Shown in pieces: positions 7,848 through 18,282 of a stretch of DNA of 64,000 nucleotides. The stretch is from Bacillus sp. EB106-08-02-XG196. GTDB taxonomy: Bacteria > Bacillota > Bacilli > Bacillales > Cytobacillaceae. The position numbers and the translations under genes were made by a program. Position 1 is the stretch's first letter; every line of letters begins with the position of its first letter. Location: assembly GCF_013396335.1 (NCBI RefSeq), contig NZ_JABWSY010000006.1, forward strand, positions 247,580-311,579. Direction: 5' to 3'. Under the pieces are notes generated by a model. The model saw only the letters and a program-made list of their open reading frames with translations, was not told the DNA's origin and did not search any database.

Positions 7848-9086
7848 CTAATTCTCATGATTCCATGTTTGGACCATTTGATCACTTGGAAGAAGGAAGG
7901 CCAATAATCCAAGCAATGGCAGAAAACCAATCGAAGAAACCATGGCAGACATACTAAATAAATCTGCTATAAATCCAAGTCCTACGGAACCGATAGCCCC
8001 CATACCAAAGGCGAGTCCGACGGTTAGTCCAGACATTGTCCCGATTTTCCCAGGTACAAGCTCTTGTGCAAACACCACCGTAACTGAAAAATTGGTCATT
8101 AAAATAAATCCTGTAAGCGTAAGAAAGATAAATGCAATAAAAGATGGTACAAAAGGAATAAGAATAGAAAATGGTATAGTCAGTAACATGGAAATAGATA
8201 TTAATTTTTTCTTCCCGAATCGGTCAGCCAGCGGGCCGCCAAAAAAAGTACCAAAGGCGCCAGCAATTAAAAACGCAAATAGGAAAAGCTGTGATTCCTT
8301 AATCGTCAGGGAGTATTTTTCTATAGCAAAAAAAGCGTAAAAATTAGTCATTCCCGATATATACCATGACCTTGCAAATATCAGTAATAGAATTAAAAAT
8401 AGTGATTGTTTAACCTTTTTTGAAAGACCAGTTTTATTAGTTGACATTGAATTTTTCTTTTTTATTAACGGCAGGTTTTCAACTAATCTCTGTTTATACC
8501 AATTAGCGATGTAGATTAATAACAATACTGCCAATGCAGCAACAAGCGAAAACCATGAAGCACCTTGCTGTCCGAGTGGGACAAGGATGAGTGCTGTGAT
8601 TAGTGGAGCTAATGCCTGCCCCGTATTACCGCCTACTTGATAAATGGATTGTGCCAGTCCTCTTCTCTTCCCTGCGGCCATATAGGCTACCCTTGATCCT
8701 TCAGGATGGAAAACAGCTGACCCAAGTCCAATAAAAATGACTGAAAGAACGATCATACCGAAGGAAGGGGCAAACGCCATTCCAAGAACACCACCCAATG
8801 TTAAGGTAAGTCCTATTGGTAGTACGAAGGGCATTGGTCTTTTATCTGTGACGAATCCAACTACTGGCTGTAGCACAGACGAAACCATATTTAAGGAAAA
8901 GGCAATAATTCCAAGCTGAGTAAAGGATAACCCCATTGATTTTTCTAGAATTGGAAACATAGCTGGGACAACAGCTTGTATGGCATCATTAAGTAAATGA
9001 CAAAGCCCGATGATAAAAAGAATATTAAACATTGTTGCGTCTGATGTTTTTGGTGCTTTTGCTGTAACTGCTGCTGGTTGACTCAT
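7848..9086 (-). CDS. MFS transporter, fosmidomycin-resistance (Fsr/YfnC) type
   Basis: A 412-aa 12-helix major facilitator. The first helix (NILFIIGLCHLLNDAIQAV), the FHPEGSRVA loop and the QVGGNTGQALAPL segment are typical of the Fsr/YfnC drug-exporter group. It would expel small lipophilic or anionic compounds using the proton gradient. A long hydrophilic loop near residues 200-230 links the two halves. The RBS is AGGTGAAAT. It is transcribed away from mhqR with a repeat element between them; whether MhqR controls it is unknown. Confidence 0.85.
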   Translation of the reverse strand: MSQPAAVTAKAPKTSDATMFNILFIIGLCHLLNDAIQAVVPAMFPILEKSMGLSFTQLGIIAFSLNMVSSVLQPVVGFVTDKRPMPFVLPIGLTLTLGGVLGMAFAPSFGMIVLSVIFIGLGSAVFHPEGSRVAYMAAGKRRGLAQSIYQVGGNTGQALAPLITALILVPLGQQGASWFSLVAALAVLLLIYIANWYKQRLVENLPLIKKKNSMSTNKTGLSKKVKQSLFLILLLIFARSWYISGMTNFYAFFAIEKYSLTIKESQLFLFAFLIAGAFGTFFGGPLADRFGKKKLISISMLLTIPFSILIPFVPSFIAFIFLTLTGFILMTNFSVTVVFAQELVPGKIGTMSGLTVGLAFGMGAIGSVGLGFIADLFSMSAMVSSIGFLPLLGLLAFLLPSDQMVQTWNHEN

Positions 9087-9440
9087 ATTTCACCTCGTTT
9101 ATATTATATCAATCTTTTAATAACCTTATCTTACATAAAATCTGTAAAAATGAGAAACGGATTGTTTCAAAGTTCAGAATAATTAAATATAATTAAATGG
9201 ACAGTACCGATTGTAAGAATAGGTTAAATTGACATCAACTCAAAATTTTCTTATAATAATCTTGAAGTCGAGATAATAAGAAAAGCGAAAGCGCCTTGCC
9301 CAGGGGCGACAGGCATAAGACGAGCCGGCTGGAAGGTTGTCTTTTTACCTTCTTGACGGATTGGCTTATGACCCCGAGCCCCTAGGCGCTGTAGCTAGAC
9401 AATAAGAAAAGCGGAAGCTTAATAAAAAGGATGAGTTTTT
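9087..9440. other. intergenic region between MFS gene and mhqR
   Basis: This 354-bp stretch holds the upstream region of both divergent genes and the palindromic repeat described separately (9275-9413). No clear MhqR operator was recognised. The RBS of mhqR (AAAAAGGATGAG) is at its end. Confidence 0.5.
9275..9413. repeat. palindromic Bacillus-type repeat flanked by 13-bp direct repeats
   Basis: AATAAGAAAAGCG occurs at 9275-9287 and again at 9401-9413. Between them two long arms pair imperfectly (AGCGCCTTGCCCAGGGGC... with ...GCCCCTAGGCGCT), and an inner stem GGAAGGTTGTC...TACCTTC lies at the tip. Deletion derivatives with the same left-end signature occur at 43391-43432 and probably 60066-60112. 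Confidence 0.8.
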
Positions 9441-9881
9441 ATGGAAAATGATTCAGTATCTAAATCGTTGAAGCTATTTATTGTTCTCTCAAGAGCATAT
9501 AAGGCGATTAATGAACATGTTAATAAAGTGATTCAAGCAAGTGGCTTGAACCCGACTGAATTTGCCGTATTAGAGCTTTTATATCACAAAGGTGATCAGC
9601 CAATGCAGCAGATTGGCGGGAAAATTTTACTTGCAAGCGGCAGTATCACCTATGTTGTTGATAAATTGGAACAAAAAGGACTGTTAATTAGGATAGCTTG
9701 TCCAAATGACCGACGTGTTACATTTGCACAAATTACAGATAAAGGGAAAGACTTTATTCAAGAGGTTTTCCCAGAACATGCGCAGCAGATCCATTCACTA
9801 ATGTCTAGTTTGACAGATTCTGAAAAACAGGATGCGATTGAATTGTTGAAAAAACTTGGATTGCCAGCAGGGAAATTTTAA
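9441..9881 (+). CDS. mhqR: MarR-family repressor, MhqR type
   Basis: A 146-aa winged-helix regulator. The DNA-binding region reads LNPTEFAVLELLYHKGDQPMQQIG...GSITYVVDKLEQKG and the wing contains DRRVTFAQIT. MhqR (YkvE) of B. subtilis represses quinone and azo-compound detoxification genes, and in B. subtilis it lies near clpE and ykvI as here. The name is supported by sequence and synteny, but target genes are not visible in this window. Confidence 0.8.
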   Translation: MENDSVSKSLKLFIVLSRAYKAINEHVNKVIQASGLNPTEFAVLELLYHKGDQPMQQIGGKILLASGSITYVVDKLEQKGLLIRIACPNDRRVTFAQITDKGKDFIQEVFPEHAQQIHSLMSSLTDSEKQDAIELLKKLGLPAGKF

Positions 9882-9905
9882 TACGGCTCATGCCGTATTT
9901 TTTTC
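9881..9905 (+). terminator. terminator of mhqR
   Basis: Stem ATACGGC/GCCGTAT with a TCAT loop, followed by TTTTTTTTC. Confidence 0.88.
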
Positions 9906-9977
9906 TTTTTAAAGGAATATTAATGGATAGTGTTGAATTGAATATAGTTGAAATTTATAGCTAAAGGGGATGTTTCA

Positions 9978-11672
9978 ATGAGATTTGAAGAGTATACATA
10001 TACCCGTCCCAACCTAGAAAGTATTACAGGGCGATTCGAGGGTGCAATAGAAAAATTTAAAAATGCAAATTCAGTAGAAGAGCAAAGCTTGGCGATGAAC
10101 GAAGTAAATGAAATTAGAAATGATATTGGCACAATGTTCAATCTCTGCTATATTCGCCATTCCGTTGACACTAACGATGAATTTTATAAAGCAGAGCAAG
10201 ATTATATGGATGAAATGCAGCCAGAAATTGAGGGACTGGTTACTAAATATTATCAGGCGCTTGTTCTGTCCAAGTTTCGCACCGAATTAGAAGCTAAATG
10301 GGGCAAACAATTATTTGCCTTAGCTGAAGGACAATTAAAGACCTTTAAACCGGAGATAGTTCCTTTATTACAAAAAGAAAATCGACTTTCAACACAGTAT
10401 ACAAAACTGATTGCATCAGCAAAAATTATTTTTGAAGGGGAAGAACGCACCCTTGCGCAATTAGAGCCTTTTACTGAATCAACTGATAGGGAAATGAGAA
10501 AGCGTGCAAATGAAGCGAAATTTGGATTTTTAGCTGAGCATGAGGCAGATTTCGACCGAATTTATGATGATCTTGTTAAAGTAAGAACGGAAATTGCCCA
10601 TGCGTTGGGGTATGAAAATTTTGTTGAGCTTGGCTACTACCGAATGATGAGAACAGACTACAATTCTGAGATGGTGGCGAATTTCCGTCAGCAGGTGAAG
10701 GATTTTATTGTTCCAATTGCGACCTCTTTAAAAGCACGGCAACAGGAACGAATTGGGGTGGATAAATTAAAATATTATGATGAAGGCTTCAAATATCAAA
10801 CAGGCAATGCAGTACCAAAGGGCAGTCCTGAATGGATTATTGAAAACGGACAAAAAATGTATGAAGATCTTTCAAAGGAAACAGGAGAGTTCTTCCAATT
10901 TATGCAGGATAACAACCTAATGGACCTTGTGGCAAAGAAGGGTAAAGCTGGTGGAGGTTATTGTACATTCATTGAAAACTACAAAGCTCCGTTTATCTTT
11001 TCAAATTTTAATGGGACTTCTGGGGATATTGATGTGCTTACACATGAAGCAGGGCATGCCTTCCAGGTTTATTCAAGCAGGAATTTTGAAATCCCTGAAT
11101 ATTATTGGCCAACTTACGAGGCTTGTGAAATTCATTCGATGAGTATGGAATTTTTTACTTGGCCATGGATGGATTTATTCTTTAAGGAAGATACCGATAA
11201 ATATAAATTTTCACATTTAAGTGATGCTTTATTATTCTTGCCGTATGGTGTTTCTGTTGACGAATTCCAACACTGGGTATATGAAAATTGGGAAGCGTCA
11301 CCGCAGGAACGAAAGCAGCAATGGCGCGAAATTGAAAAGAAATATTTACCTCATAAAGAGTATGACGGGAATACGTATTTAGAGAATGGTGGTTTCTGGC
11401 AGCGGCAAGGACATATTTTCAACTCACCTTTCTATTATATTGATTATACCTTAGCACAAATCTGTGCCTTCCAATTTTGGAAACGTTCGAGAGAAAACCA
11501 AAAAGAGGCTTGGATTGATTATGTAAATCTTTGCAAGCTTGGTGGCAGTATGTCATTTACAAGACTTGTGAAAGAAGCTAATCTAATCTCACCTTTTGAG
11601 GATGGCTGTGTACAATCTGTTGTTGGCGAAATCGAGGTTTGGTTAAATTCTGTTGAGGACCAAAAGTTATAG
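9978..11672 (+). CDS. M3-family oligoendopeptidase (PepF-like)
   Basis: A 564-aa cytosolic zinc metallopeptidase. The zincin motif HEAGH is at residues 356-360, with the third ligand in TYEACEIHSMSMEFF shortly after. M3 enzymes hydrolyse short peptides and help recycle them. The ATG at 9978 follows AAAGGGGA; a TTG 30 bp upstream lacks an RBS. Length fits the bacillary branch that begins MRFEEYTYxRPN. It converges on clpE, both ending in a shared bidirectional terminator. Confidence 0.9.
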   Translation: MRFEEYTYTRPNLESITGRFEGAIEKFKNANSVEEQSLAMNEVNEIRNDIGTMFNLCYIRHSVDTNDEFYKAEQDYMDEMQPEIEGLVTKYYQALVLSKFRTELEAKWGKQLFALAEGQLKTFKPEIVPLLQKENRLSTQYTKLIASAKIIFEGEERTLAQLEPFTESTDREMRKRANEAKFGFLAEHEADFDRIYDDLVKVRTEIAHALGYENFVELGYYRMMRTDYNSEMVANFRQQVKDFIVPIATSLKARQQERIGVDKLKYYDEGFKYQTGNAVPKGSPEWIIENGQKMYEDLSKETGEFFQFMQDNNLMDLVAKKGKAGGGYCTFIENYKAPFIFSNFNGTSGDIDVLTHEAGHAFQVYSSRNFEIPEYYWPTYEACEIHSMSMEFFTWPWMDLFFKEDTDKYKFSHLSDALLFLPYGVSVDEFQHWVYENWEASPQERKQQWREIEKKYLPHKEYDGNTYLENGGFWQRQGHIFNSPFYYIDYTLAQICAFQFWKRSRENQKEAWIDYVNLCKLGGSMSFTRLVKEANLISPFEDGCVQSVVGEIEVWLNSVEDQKL

Positions 11673-11682
11673 TCATAAATGA

Positions 11683-11709
11683 AAAGCGAAGCCACAAAGG
11701 CTTCGCTTT
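11683..11709. terminator. bidirectional terminator, oligopeptidase gene / clpE
   Basis: Perfect stem AAAGCGAAGCC/GGCTTCGCTTT with a 5-nt loop lies between two converging genes. Confidence 0.8.
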
Positions 11710-11714
11710 CCTTA

Positions 11715-13862
11715 TTAATAAACTTCTATATTTCCTGAAGTTACTTTCAGAAGACCATCTTCGACGATAGCGGATAAAAGATTTTCCTCAGGCTGATCTA
11801 GAATAAAGTCTGCGATTCTATCCTCTATATGCTCTTGAATCACTCTACGAAGCGGACGTGCACCAAATGCTGGATGATAGCCTAACTCTGCTAGTTTTTC
11901 TTTTGCTTCTAGGGTAATAGTAAATTCAATATTTTGTTCTTTTAGGGTTTCCTGTAAATCATTTATCATTAAATCAACTATTTGCATGATATTTTCTTTA
12001 TTAAGGGAGTTAAATTCTATAATACTATCAAAACGGTTTAAAAACTCTGGCTTGAAGAAGCTGCCCAGTGAATCTAAGATAGAAGTTTCTGCTATTGCCT
12101 CATTCGTACCGAAACCAACATGAACGGTTTTGTGTCCTACCCCAGCATTGCTAGTCATGATAATAACAGAATCCTTAAAGCTAACGGTTCTTCCTTGACT
12201 GTCTGTTAGACGCCCGTCCTCGAGAATCTGCAAAAACATATGCTGGACATCTGGATGGGCTTTCTCAATTTCATCTAATAAAATAATACTGTATGGATTC
12301 CTTCGTACTTTTTCAGTTAGTTGCCCAGCTTCGTCATGACCTACATAGCCTGGCGGTGAACCGATTAGTTTCGAAATGCTGTGTTTTTCCATGTACTCAC
12401 TCATATCGAGTCGAATCATTGCTTCAGTTGAACCAAACAATTCTTCGGCGAGTGTTTTGGAGAGCTCTGTTTTACCAACCCCCGTTGGACCGACAAAAAG
12501 GAAAGAGCCAATCGGACGATTCTTTGATTTCAAGCCGGCACGGCTTCTCCTTATGGCCTTTGCCACCTTTTCAACAGCTTTTTTCTGACCGATGACTTTT
12601 ATATTTAGACTTTCTTCAAGGTATTTCATCTTTTGCTGCTCATCTTCTTGTAATTTACCAACAGGAATACCGGTCTTTTGTTCAATAATTTCTTGGATAT
12701 GTGATATCTCGATAACCGGTCTACTGAATTCAGATGTTTCATTTAATGACTTTTCTAGCTTAGCTTCTTCGTCACGAAGTGTTGCAGCTAGTTCATAGTT
12801 TTCATTTTTAAGAGCCGATTCTTTTTGAAGGGATATTTCTTTTATTCGGTTCTCAATCTGCTCCTTGCCATTACCATCTGAAGATAGGTTTAATTTAGAA
12901 CCTGCTTCATCTAGTAAGTCAATAGCTTTATCCGGCAGGAAACGATCTTGGATATAACGGTGTGACAACTGAACACATGCTTTTAGTGCAGCATCAGAAT
13001 AGCTTACTTCATGAAAGTCCTCATATTTTTTCTTTATTCCTTTTAAAATTTCAATGGCTTCCTCGGCTGTTGGTTCTGCAACCTGAACGGGCTGGAAACG
13101 ACGTTCTAAAGCAGCATCTTTTTCAATTTGACGATATTCCTTCAAAGTAGTTGCACCTACTAGCTGAAGTTCACCTCGTGCGAGAGCTGGTTTTAAGATA
13201 TTACCGGCGTCCATAGACCCTTCAGCTGAACCAGCCCCCACTAGGAGATGAATTTCATCAATGAACAGGATAATATTTTTACGCTCCTGTAATTCAGCAA
13301 TCAATTGCTTCATTCTTTCTTCAAACTGACCGCGAATACCAGTGTTGGTGACTAAAGAAGCAACATCTAGCAAATAAACTTCTTTATTTTTTAATTTAGC
13401 TGGCACTAGTCTATCGACAATTTTCATTGCTAGACCTTCGGCGATAGCGGTTTTCCCGACACCAGGTTCACCAATTAACACCGGATTATTTTTATTACGG
13501 CGATTCAATATTTCAATAATCCTTTTAACCTCTTCATCACGACCAATCACTGGGTCAATCAGACCGGCTTTGGCCATATGGGTTAGATTTCTCCCGAATT
13601 GATCAATAAAGCCACCTCCCTTACGCTCGCCAGCCTGCTGCTGGCTATTTGGCTGGATCATTTCATTAGGCTTCATATTCAAAAATAAATCTTCTAAAGG
13701 AAAACCAGGGAAGTAACTCATTTTAGGTACAAACCCAGAATTGATTTTATTTTTATTAGCAGCATAACATTCATGACACAGCTTCATATCACTATGAGAT
13801 CCGTTAAAGTTTAGTTTTAATTGAACAGTGGCTTGGTTTTCTTTACACAATTGACAAAGCAT
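11715..13862 (-). CDS. clpE: ClpE, HSP100 ATPase of the Clp protease
   Basis: A 715-aa AAA+ unfoldase. An N-terminal zinc finger (C3, C6, C29, C32) marks ClpE among Clp ATPases. Two ATPase modules follow, with Walker A motifs GEPGVGKT and GPTGVGKT, separated by a UVR-like coiled region ([19 protein letters not shown]). It feeds substrates to ClpP and helps turn over CtsR after heat stress. Two CtsR boxes overlap its promoter. It neighbours ykvI as in B. subtilis. Confidence 0.96.
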   Translation of the reverse strand: MLCQLCKENQATVQLKLNFNGSHSDMKLCHECYAANKNKINSGFVPKMSYFPGFPLEDLFLNMKPNEMIQPNSQQQAGERKGGGFIDQFGRNLTHMAKAGLIDPVIGRDEEVKRIIEILNRRNKNNPVLIGEPGVGKTAIAEGLAMKIVDRLVPAKLKNKEVYLLDVASLVTNTGIRGQFEERMKQLIAELQERKNIILFIDEIHLLVGAGSAEGSMDAGNILKPALARGELQLVGATTLKEYRQIEKDAALERRFQPVQVAEPTAEEAIEILKGIKKKYEDFHEVSYSDAALKACVQLSHRYIQDRFLPDKAIDLLDEAGSKLNLSSDGNGKEQIENRIKEISLQKESALKNENYELAATLRDEEAKLEKSLNETSEFSRPVIEISHIQEIIEQKTGIPVGKLQEDEQQKMKYLEESLNIKVIGQKKAVEKVAKAIRRSRAGLKSKNRPIGSFLFVGPTGVGKTELSKTLAEELFGSTEAMIRLDMSEYMEKHSISKLIGSPPGYVGHDEAGQLTEKVRRNPYSIILLDEIEKAHPDVQHMFLQILEDGRLTDSQGRTVSFKDSVIIMTSNAGVGHKTVHVGFGTNEAIAETSILDSLGSFFKPEFLNRFDSIIEFNSLNKENIMQIVDLMINDLQETLKEQNIEFTITLEAKEKLAELGYHPAFGARPLRRVIQEHIEDRIADFILDQPEENLLSAIVEDGLLKVTSGNIEVY

Positions 13863-13901
13863 AAAATAAACCCTCCTAAAATAAAATAGTTATTTTTTGA
13901 C

Positions 13902-13957
13902 TTTGACTATATTTGACCTTATGCAAATAGTATACTTTGACCTTTTTTGACTTTCAA
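13902..13957 (-). promoter_or_regulatory. sigma-A promoter of clpE with two CtsR boxes
   Basis: On the minus strand GGTCAAA-TAT-AGTCAAA (13902-13918) and AGTCAAA-AAA-GGTCAAA (13936-13952) each match the CtsR heptad repeat. The promoter is TTGAAA (13952-13957), 17 nt, TATACT (13929-13934), so one box covers the spacer and the other lies just downstream of the start. An extra GTCAAA half-repeat adjoins the first box. Confidence 0.93.
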
Positions 13958-14064
13958 GTAGTCTGCTTATGGTAATATCTTCAAAGGAGAATTTGTATTC
14001 ATTATAAAAAAGCTCGTCTTTGTTTGTCCCTTCGCTCATATATTGTATTTAAGGGGGAGATGAG

Positions 14065-15117
14065 GTGAAAAGAAATTGGTCAGCAGCTTTCCAAATCGCC
14101 GCAGTCTACGTTGGTACAGTTGTCGGTGCGGGATTTGCTACAGGAAGAGAAATCGTTGAGTTTTTCTCACGGTTTGGCTTCATTGGGTTTTTAAGTATTT
14201 TATTGAGCGGCTACTTCCTTATCGTATTAGGGTCAAAGTTGATGAGAATTGCTGCTCGGATTAATGCCGTTTCGTATCAGGAATTTAATGTACACTTGTT
14301 TGGGAAATGGGCAGGCAGGGGTATTAATATAATCATGCTTTTTATGTTATTAGGAGTAAGTGCAGTAATGCTTGCAGGTGCAGGAGCCGTGTTTGAGGAA
14401 CAATTAGGTTTCTCTAAGAATTTAGGAGTGTTTATAACTATTTTTTTATCTTTTTTAGTTATGCTTGTTGGTACAAAGGGGCTATTTGCAGTCAATTCAT
14501 TTGTGGTTCCCATTATGATTTGCTTCAGTCTTATGTTAATGACACTTTCTATTAAACAGCCAGATTTTTTAAATCACTTATTATTTGTACCCCATGCAGA
14601 AGATGGTTGGAAAAGTATCTTAGCACCTTTTTCTTATACAGCTTTAAACCTTGCTTTGGCACAAGCTGTGCTAGTTCCGATTGCAAATGAAATTAAGGAT
14701 GATTGGACCATCAAATGGGGAGGGATTTTAGGAGGGACAGCATTAACTGTCATTTTAATTTCAAGCCATTTCACCTTGATTATGCTGCCAAACTTAGAGA
14801 TTTATGAGATACCGATGGCGATAATTATGAAGCAGATAGCACCATTTTTTTATTGGATATTTGTCCTTGTTATTTATGGGGAAATTTTCACTTCAGTCAT
14901 TGGAAATGTGTTTGGACTCGATCGTCAGTTAAAACAATTTGTTAATGTCCCTACTTTCGTAACGATTTCTTTTATCTTTATCGTTTCTTATATCATCAGT
15001 CTTATTGACTATAGTAAACTTTTGTCTAATCTTTACCCATTGTTTGGCTATATTAGTCTTATCTTTTTTATCCTTTTATGGATGAAGCCTCTAAACGATA
15101 AAGTAAATAAATCATAA
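14065..15117 (+). CDS. ykvI: YkvI-type membrane protein, putative transporter
   Basis: A 350-aa protein with about ten membrane helices. The N-terminal motif AAVYVGTVVGAGFATGREIVEFF resembles the substrate-binding unwound helix of LeuT/APC-fold transporters, and family databases treat YkvI as distantly related to branched-chain amino acid carriers. The substrate is unknown. GTG start after GGGGGAGATGAG. Divergent from clpE as in B. subtilis. Confidence 0.85.
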   Translation: MKRNWSAAFQIAAVYVGTVVGAGFATGREIVEFFSRFGFIGFLSILLSGYFLIVLGSKLMRIAARINAVSYQEFNVHLFGKWAGRGINIIMLFMLLGVSAVMLAGAGAVFEEQLGFSKNLGVFITIFLSFLVMLVGTKGLFAVNSFVVPIMICFSLMLMTLSIKQPDFLNHLLFVPHAEDGWKSILAPFSYTALNLALAQAVLVPIANEIKDDWTIKWGGILGGTALTVILISSHFTLIMLPNLEIYEIPMAIIMKQIAPFFYWIFVLVIYGEIFTSVIGNVFGLDRQLKQFVNVPTFVTISFIFIVSYIISLIDYSKLLSNLYPLFGYISLIFFILLWMKPLNDKVNKS

Positions 15118-15167
15118 AAATAGGAAAAGCATTGTCCATTACTTTAGACAGGTGCTTTTCCTATTTT
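15118..15167. terminator. bidirectional terminator, ykvI / CPBP protease gene
   Basis: Long stem AAATAGGAAAAGCA/TGCTTTTCCTATTT between converging genes, with T-runs on both strands. Confidence 0.85.
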
Positions 15168-15772
15168 AACGGTAAAATAATAAAAATCATAATGTCAAAA
15201 ACAATATGGGAAACAATGACTAAAGGCATACTTCTCTTCCATAAATATAGTGCACCCCACATAAGCCCTGACAGGAATGCTGCAAGCATTAACATTAGTG
15301 TACCTGAATAAACATGAACGGAAGCATAAAGCAGTGAACCAATAAAAATACTCGTTAATGGTCCGAAGTAATGAAGCAGTCTTTTTTGAACAAACCCGCG
15401 CCAAAAGAGTTCTTCACCAGGAGCTGCCACTAAAATTAGTGCGAGGTATTGCCAAAATAATTCAGGAGCAAACCAGCGATAAAGTTTATTAACACTATTT
15501 CCAAAAGGCAGATTTAGAAGGTCAAAGGCTTGAATCCCCATCCAAAAAACAAAATAGAGGATTAATCCTGTTACTGTACCAATAGAGAGATATTTAAAAA
15601 ATGATGCTTCATCATCCACAGCTTCTTGAAACATCGCATAAGTGATTAAAACAAGGAGTGAGCCAGTGAATATATACCAGAATATTGCCCGGTCATAAAA
15701 AGTGAAATACATAAGAGCGTGGGAAATGATTAACCCAGTAATCAGCCGAGGATCAAAATAACGATTCATCAA
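15161..15772 (-). CDS. CPBP-family intramembrane metalloprotease
   Basis: A 203-aa protein with several membrane helices and the CPBP (Abi/CAAX-like) motifs: EELFWRGFVQKR, with the catalytic Glu pair and Arg, then the His-containing segments SLLYASVHVY and PLVIVSHIVFD. Family members cleave membrane-anchored substrates or mature peptides; the substrate here is unknown. The RBS lies in GAGGTAATC upstream of the ATG. It is a stand-alone gene facing ykvI. Confidence 0.85.
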   Translation of the reverse strand: MMNRYFDPRLITGLIISHALMYFTFYDRAIFWYIFTGSLLVLITYAMFQEAVDDEASFFKYLSIGTVTGLILYFVFWMGIQAFDLLNLPFGNSVNKLYRWFAPELFWQYLALILVAAPGEELFWRGFVQKRLLHYFGPLTSIFIGSLLYASVHVYSGTLMLMLAAFLSGLMWGALYLWKRSMPLVIVSHIVFDIMIFIILPLK

Positions 15773-15923
15773 GTATCGATTACCTCCTTTCTAACAATAA
15801 AATTTATTTTAACAAAAAAGAATTATGAAAGGAAATGATTACATTCACACTTTTGAATGATTTCACTAATAAGAATGAAGAAATTGAAAAAAATAGTAAG
15901 GTGAATGGAAAGGAGGCAGGACG

Positions 15924-16043
15924 ATGAGCAAATCTAAAAGTCAACAAGAGCGGGAATGGACTGTTCGTAAACAAGACCAAAATCCTCATGGAAAAGTAAA
16001 ATCAAAAGACCAGTTACTAAAAGAAGCTGGACAGGATAAGTAA
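15924..16043 (+). CDS. short basic hydrophilic protein (39 aa)
   Basis: The reading frame MSKSKSQQEREWTVRKQDQN... runs 39 codons and follows a perfect RBS (AAGGAGG, about 8 nt before the ATG). It is very hydrophilic (many Lys, Gln, Asp) with a NPHGKVKSKDQLL segment reminiscent of short conserved Bacillus proteins, possibly the DUF6254 group, though I cannot verify that. It may be a sporulation-time protein, but no sporulation promoter was identified. Confidence 0.72.
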   Translation: MSKSKSQQEREWTVRKQDQNPHGKVKSKDQLLKEAGQDK

Positions 16044-16066
16044 ATAAAAGGCAGCCATTGGCTGCC
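16043..16066 (-). terminator. terminator of ykvS
   Basis: Stem GGCAGCC/GGCTGCC with an A/T triloop. The T-rich tail TTTTATT is on the minus strand, so it mainly serves ykvS; it may also stop the short plus-strand gene. Confidence 0.7.
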
Positions 16067-16086
16067 TAATCTACAAAGTTATGAAA

Positions 16087-16275
16087 TTAATAAGCGCTTT
16101 CTTTTACTATCTTATAATTTTTATGGTTGACAACTGTCCGCTGATCCAATTCTAGATCACGATAATTATCCATTAATGTCAGGTCGACTATGACAGAATT
16201 TTCATTTACCTTTTCTACAATCCCTTTTAATCCGCCACGGAATTCAATGATATTTCCAACTTCTGCTTTTTTCAT
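16087..16275 (-). CDS. ykvS: YkvS-like protein (DUF2187)
   Basis: A 62-aa protein beginning MKKAEVGNIIEFRGGLKGIV. It has the small beta-barrel, KOW-like look of DUF2187: a glycine-centred turn, then NENSVIVDLT and TVVNHKNYKIV. The biochemical role is unknown; the fold suggests nucleic acid or ribosome contact. The RBS is GGGAGAGA in front of the ATG. The position near clpE and ykvI fits the B. subtilis ykv region. Confidence 0.85.
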   Translation of the reverse strand: MKKAEVGNIIEFRGGLKGIVEKVNENSVIVDLTLMDNYRDLELDQRTVVNHKNYKIVKESAY

Positions 16276-16392
16276 AAGTCTCTCTCCCTTTACTTGACAA
16301 ATTGTATATACTTATTTACATAACAGTTTGCACTACTTTCATAGTTTCGTAAAGGATTTTATTTGACAATTTAGTTAATTATTTGTAAAAAT

Positions 16393-16406
16393 TGCAATCG
16401 TTTTCA
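16393..16406. promoter_or_regulatory. candidate CcpA (cre) site
   Basis: TGCAATCGTTTTCA, read on the other strand as TGAAAACGATTGCA, matches the cre consensus TGWNANCGNTNWCA with one mismatch. It lies about 40 bp upstream of the promoter at 16444, so it may affect the following small gene and perhaps glpK. Confidence 0.45.
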
Positions 16407-16443
16407 TTTATAGCCTTATTTTCATGGGAATAAGGGGCAATTG

Positions 16444-16472
16444 TTGACTATTATCATGAATCTTACTATAAA
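16444..16472 (+). promoter_or_regulatory. sigma-A promoter of the 64-aa gene (possibly also glpKD)
   Basis: TTGACT (16444-16449), exactly 17 nt, TATAAA (16467-16472). Transcription would start near 16479, which excludes the ATG at 16473 as a start codon. Confidence 0.75.
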
Positions 16473-16496
16473 ATGTTAAAAGAGGTGATGAAGAAT

Positions 16497-16691
16497 ATGC
16501 AGGAACAATATGTGATCGATATTTTAGAAAAACTTAAATCAGGTGAAATTTCAGAATACTATGTTAAGAAGGAAGACTTTATGGAATTTCGTCAGTTCCT
16601 TGTTAAAAGGGATGACTTTAAACATTTTCGCGGCATAGGCCAGCGGGGTGGAGACGTATTATTTCAATATTTGGAAGAGCCTAGAAGCTAA
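16497..16691 (+). CDS. conserved hypothetical 64-aa protein
   Basis: A small, charged, probably helical protein (MQEQYVIDILEKLKSGEI..., ending with FQYLEEPRS). No family recognised. The start at 16497 is set by AGAGGTGAT about 9 nt upstream and by the promoter at 16444-16472. It sits 65 bp ahead of glpK with no terminator between, so it may be co-transcribed with glpKD. Nothing in the sequence indicates a role in glycerol use. Confidence 0.65.
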   Translation: MQEQYVIDILEKLKSGEISEYYVKKEDFMEFRQFLVKRDDFKHFRGIGQRGGDVLFQYLEEPRS

Positions 16692-16723
16692 AATTAGAAT
16701 TACCCATCTAGTTTTATTAATAG

Positions 16724-18247
<1,524 letters not shown>

Positions 18248-18282
18248 AATTGGTAGTCTTTTTCTATTTAGGAGGAAAAGTG

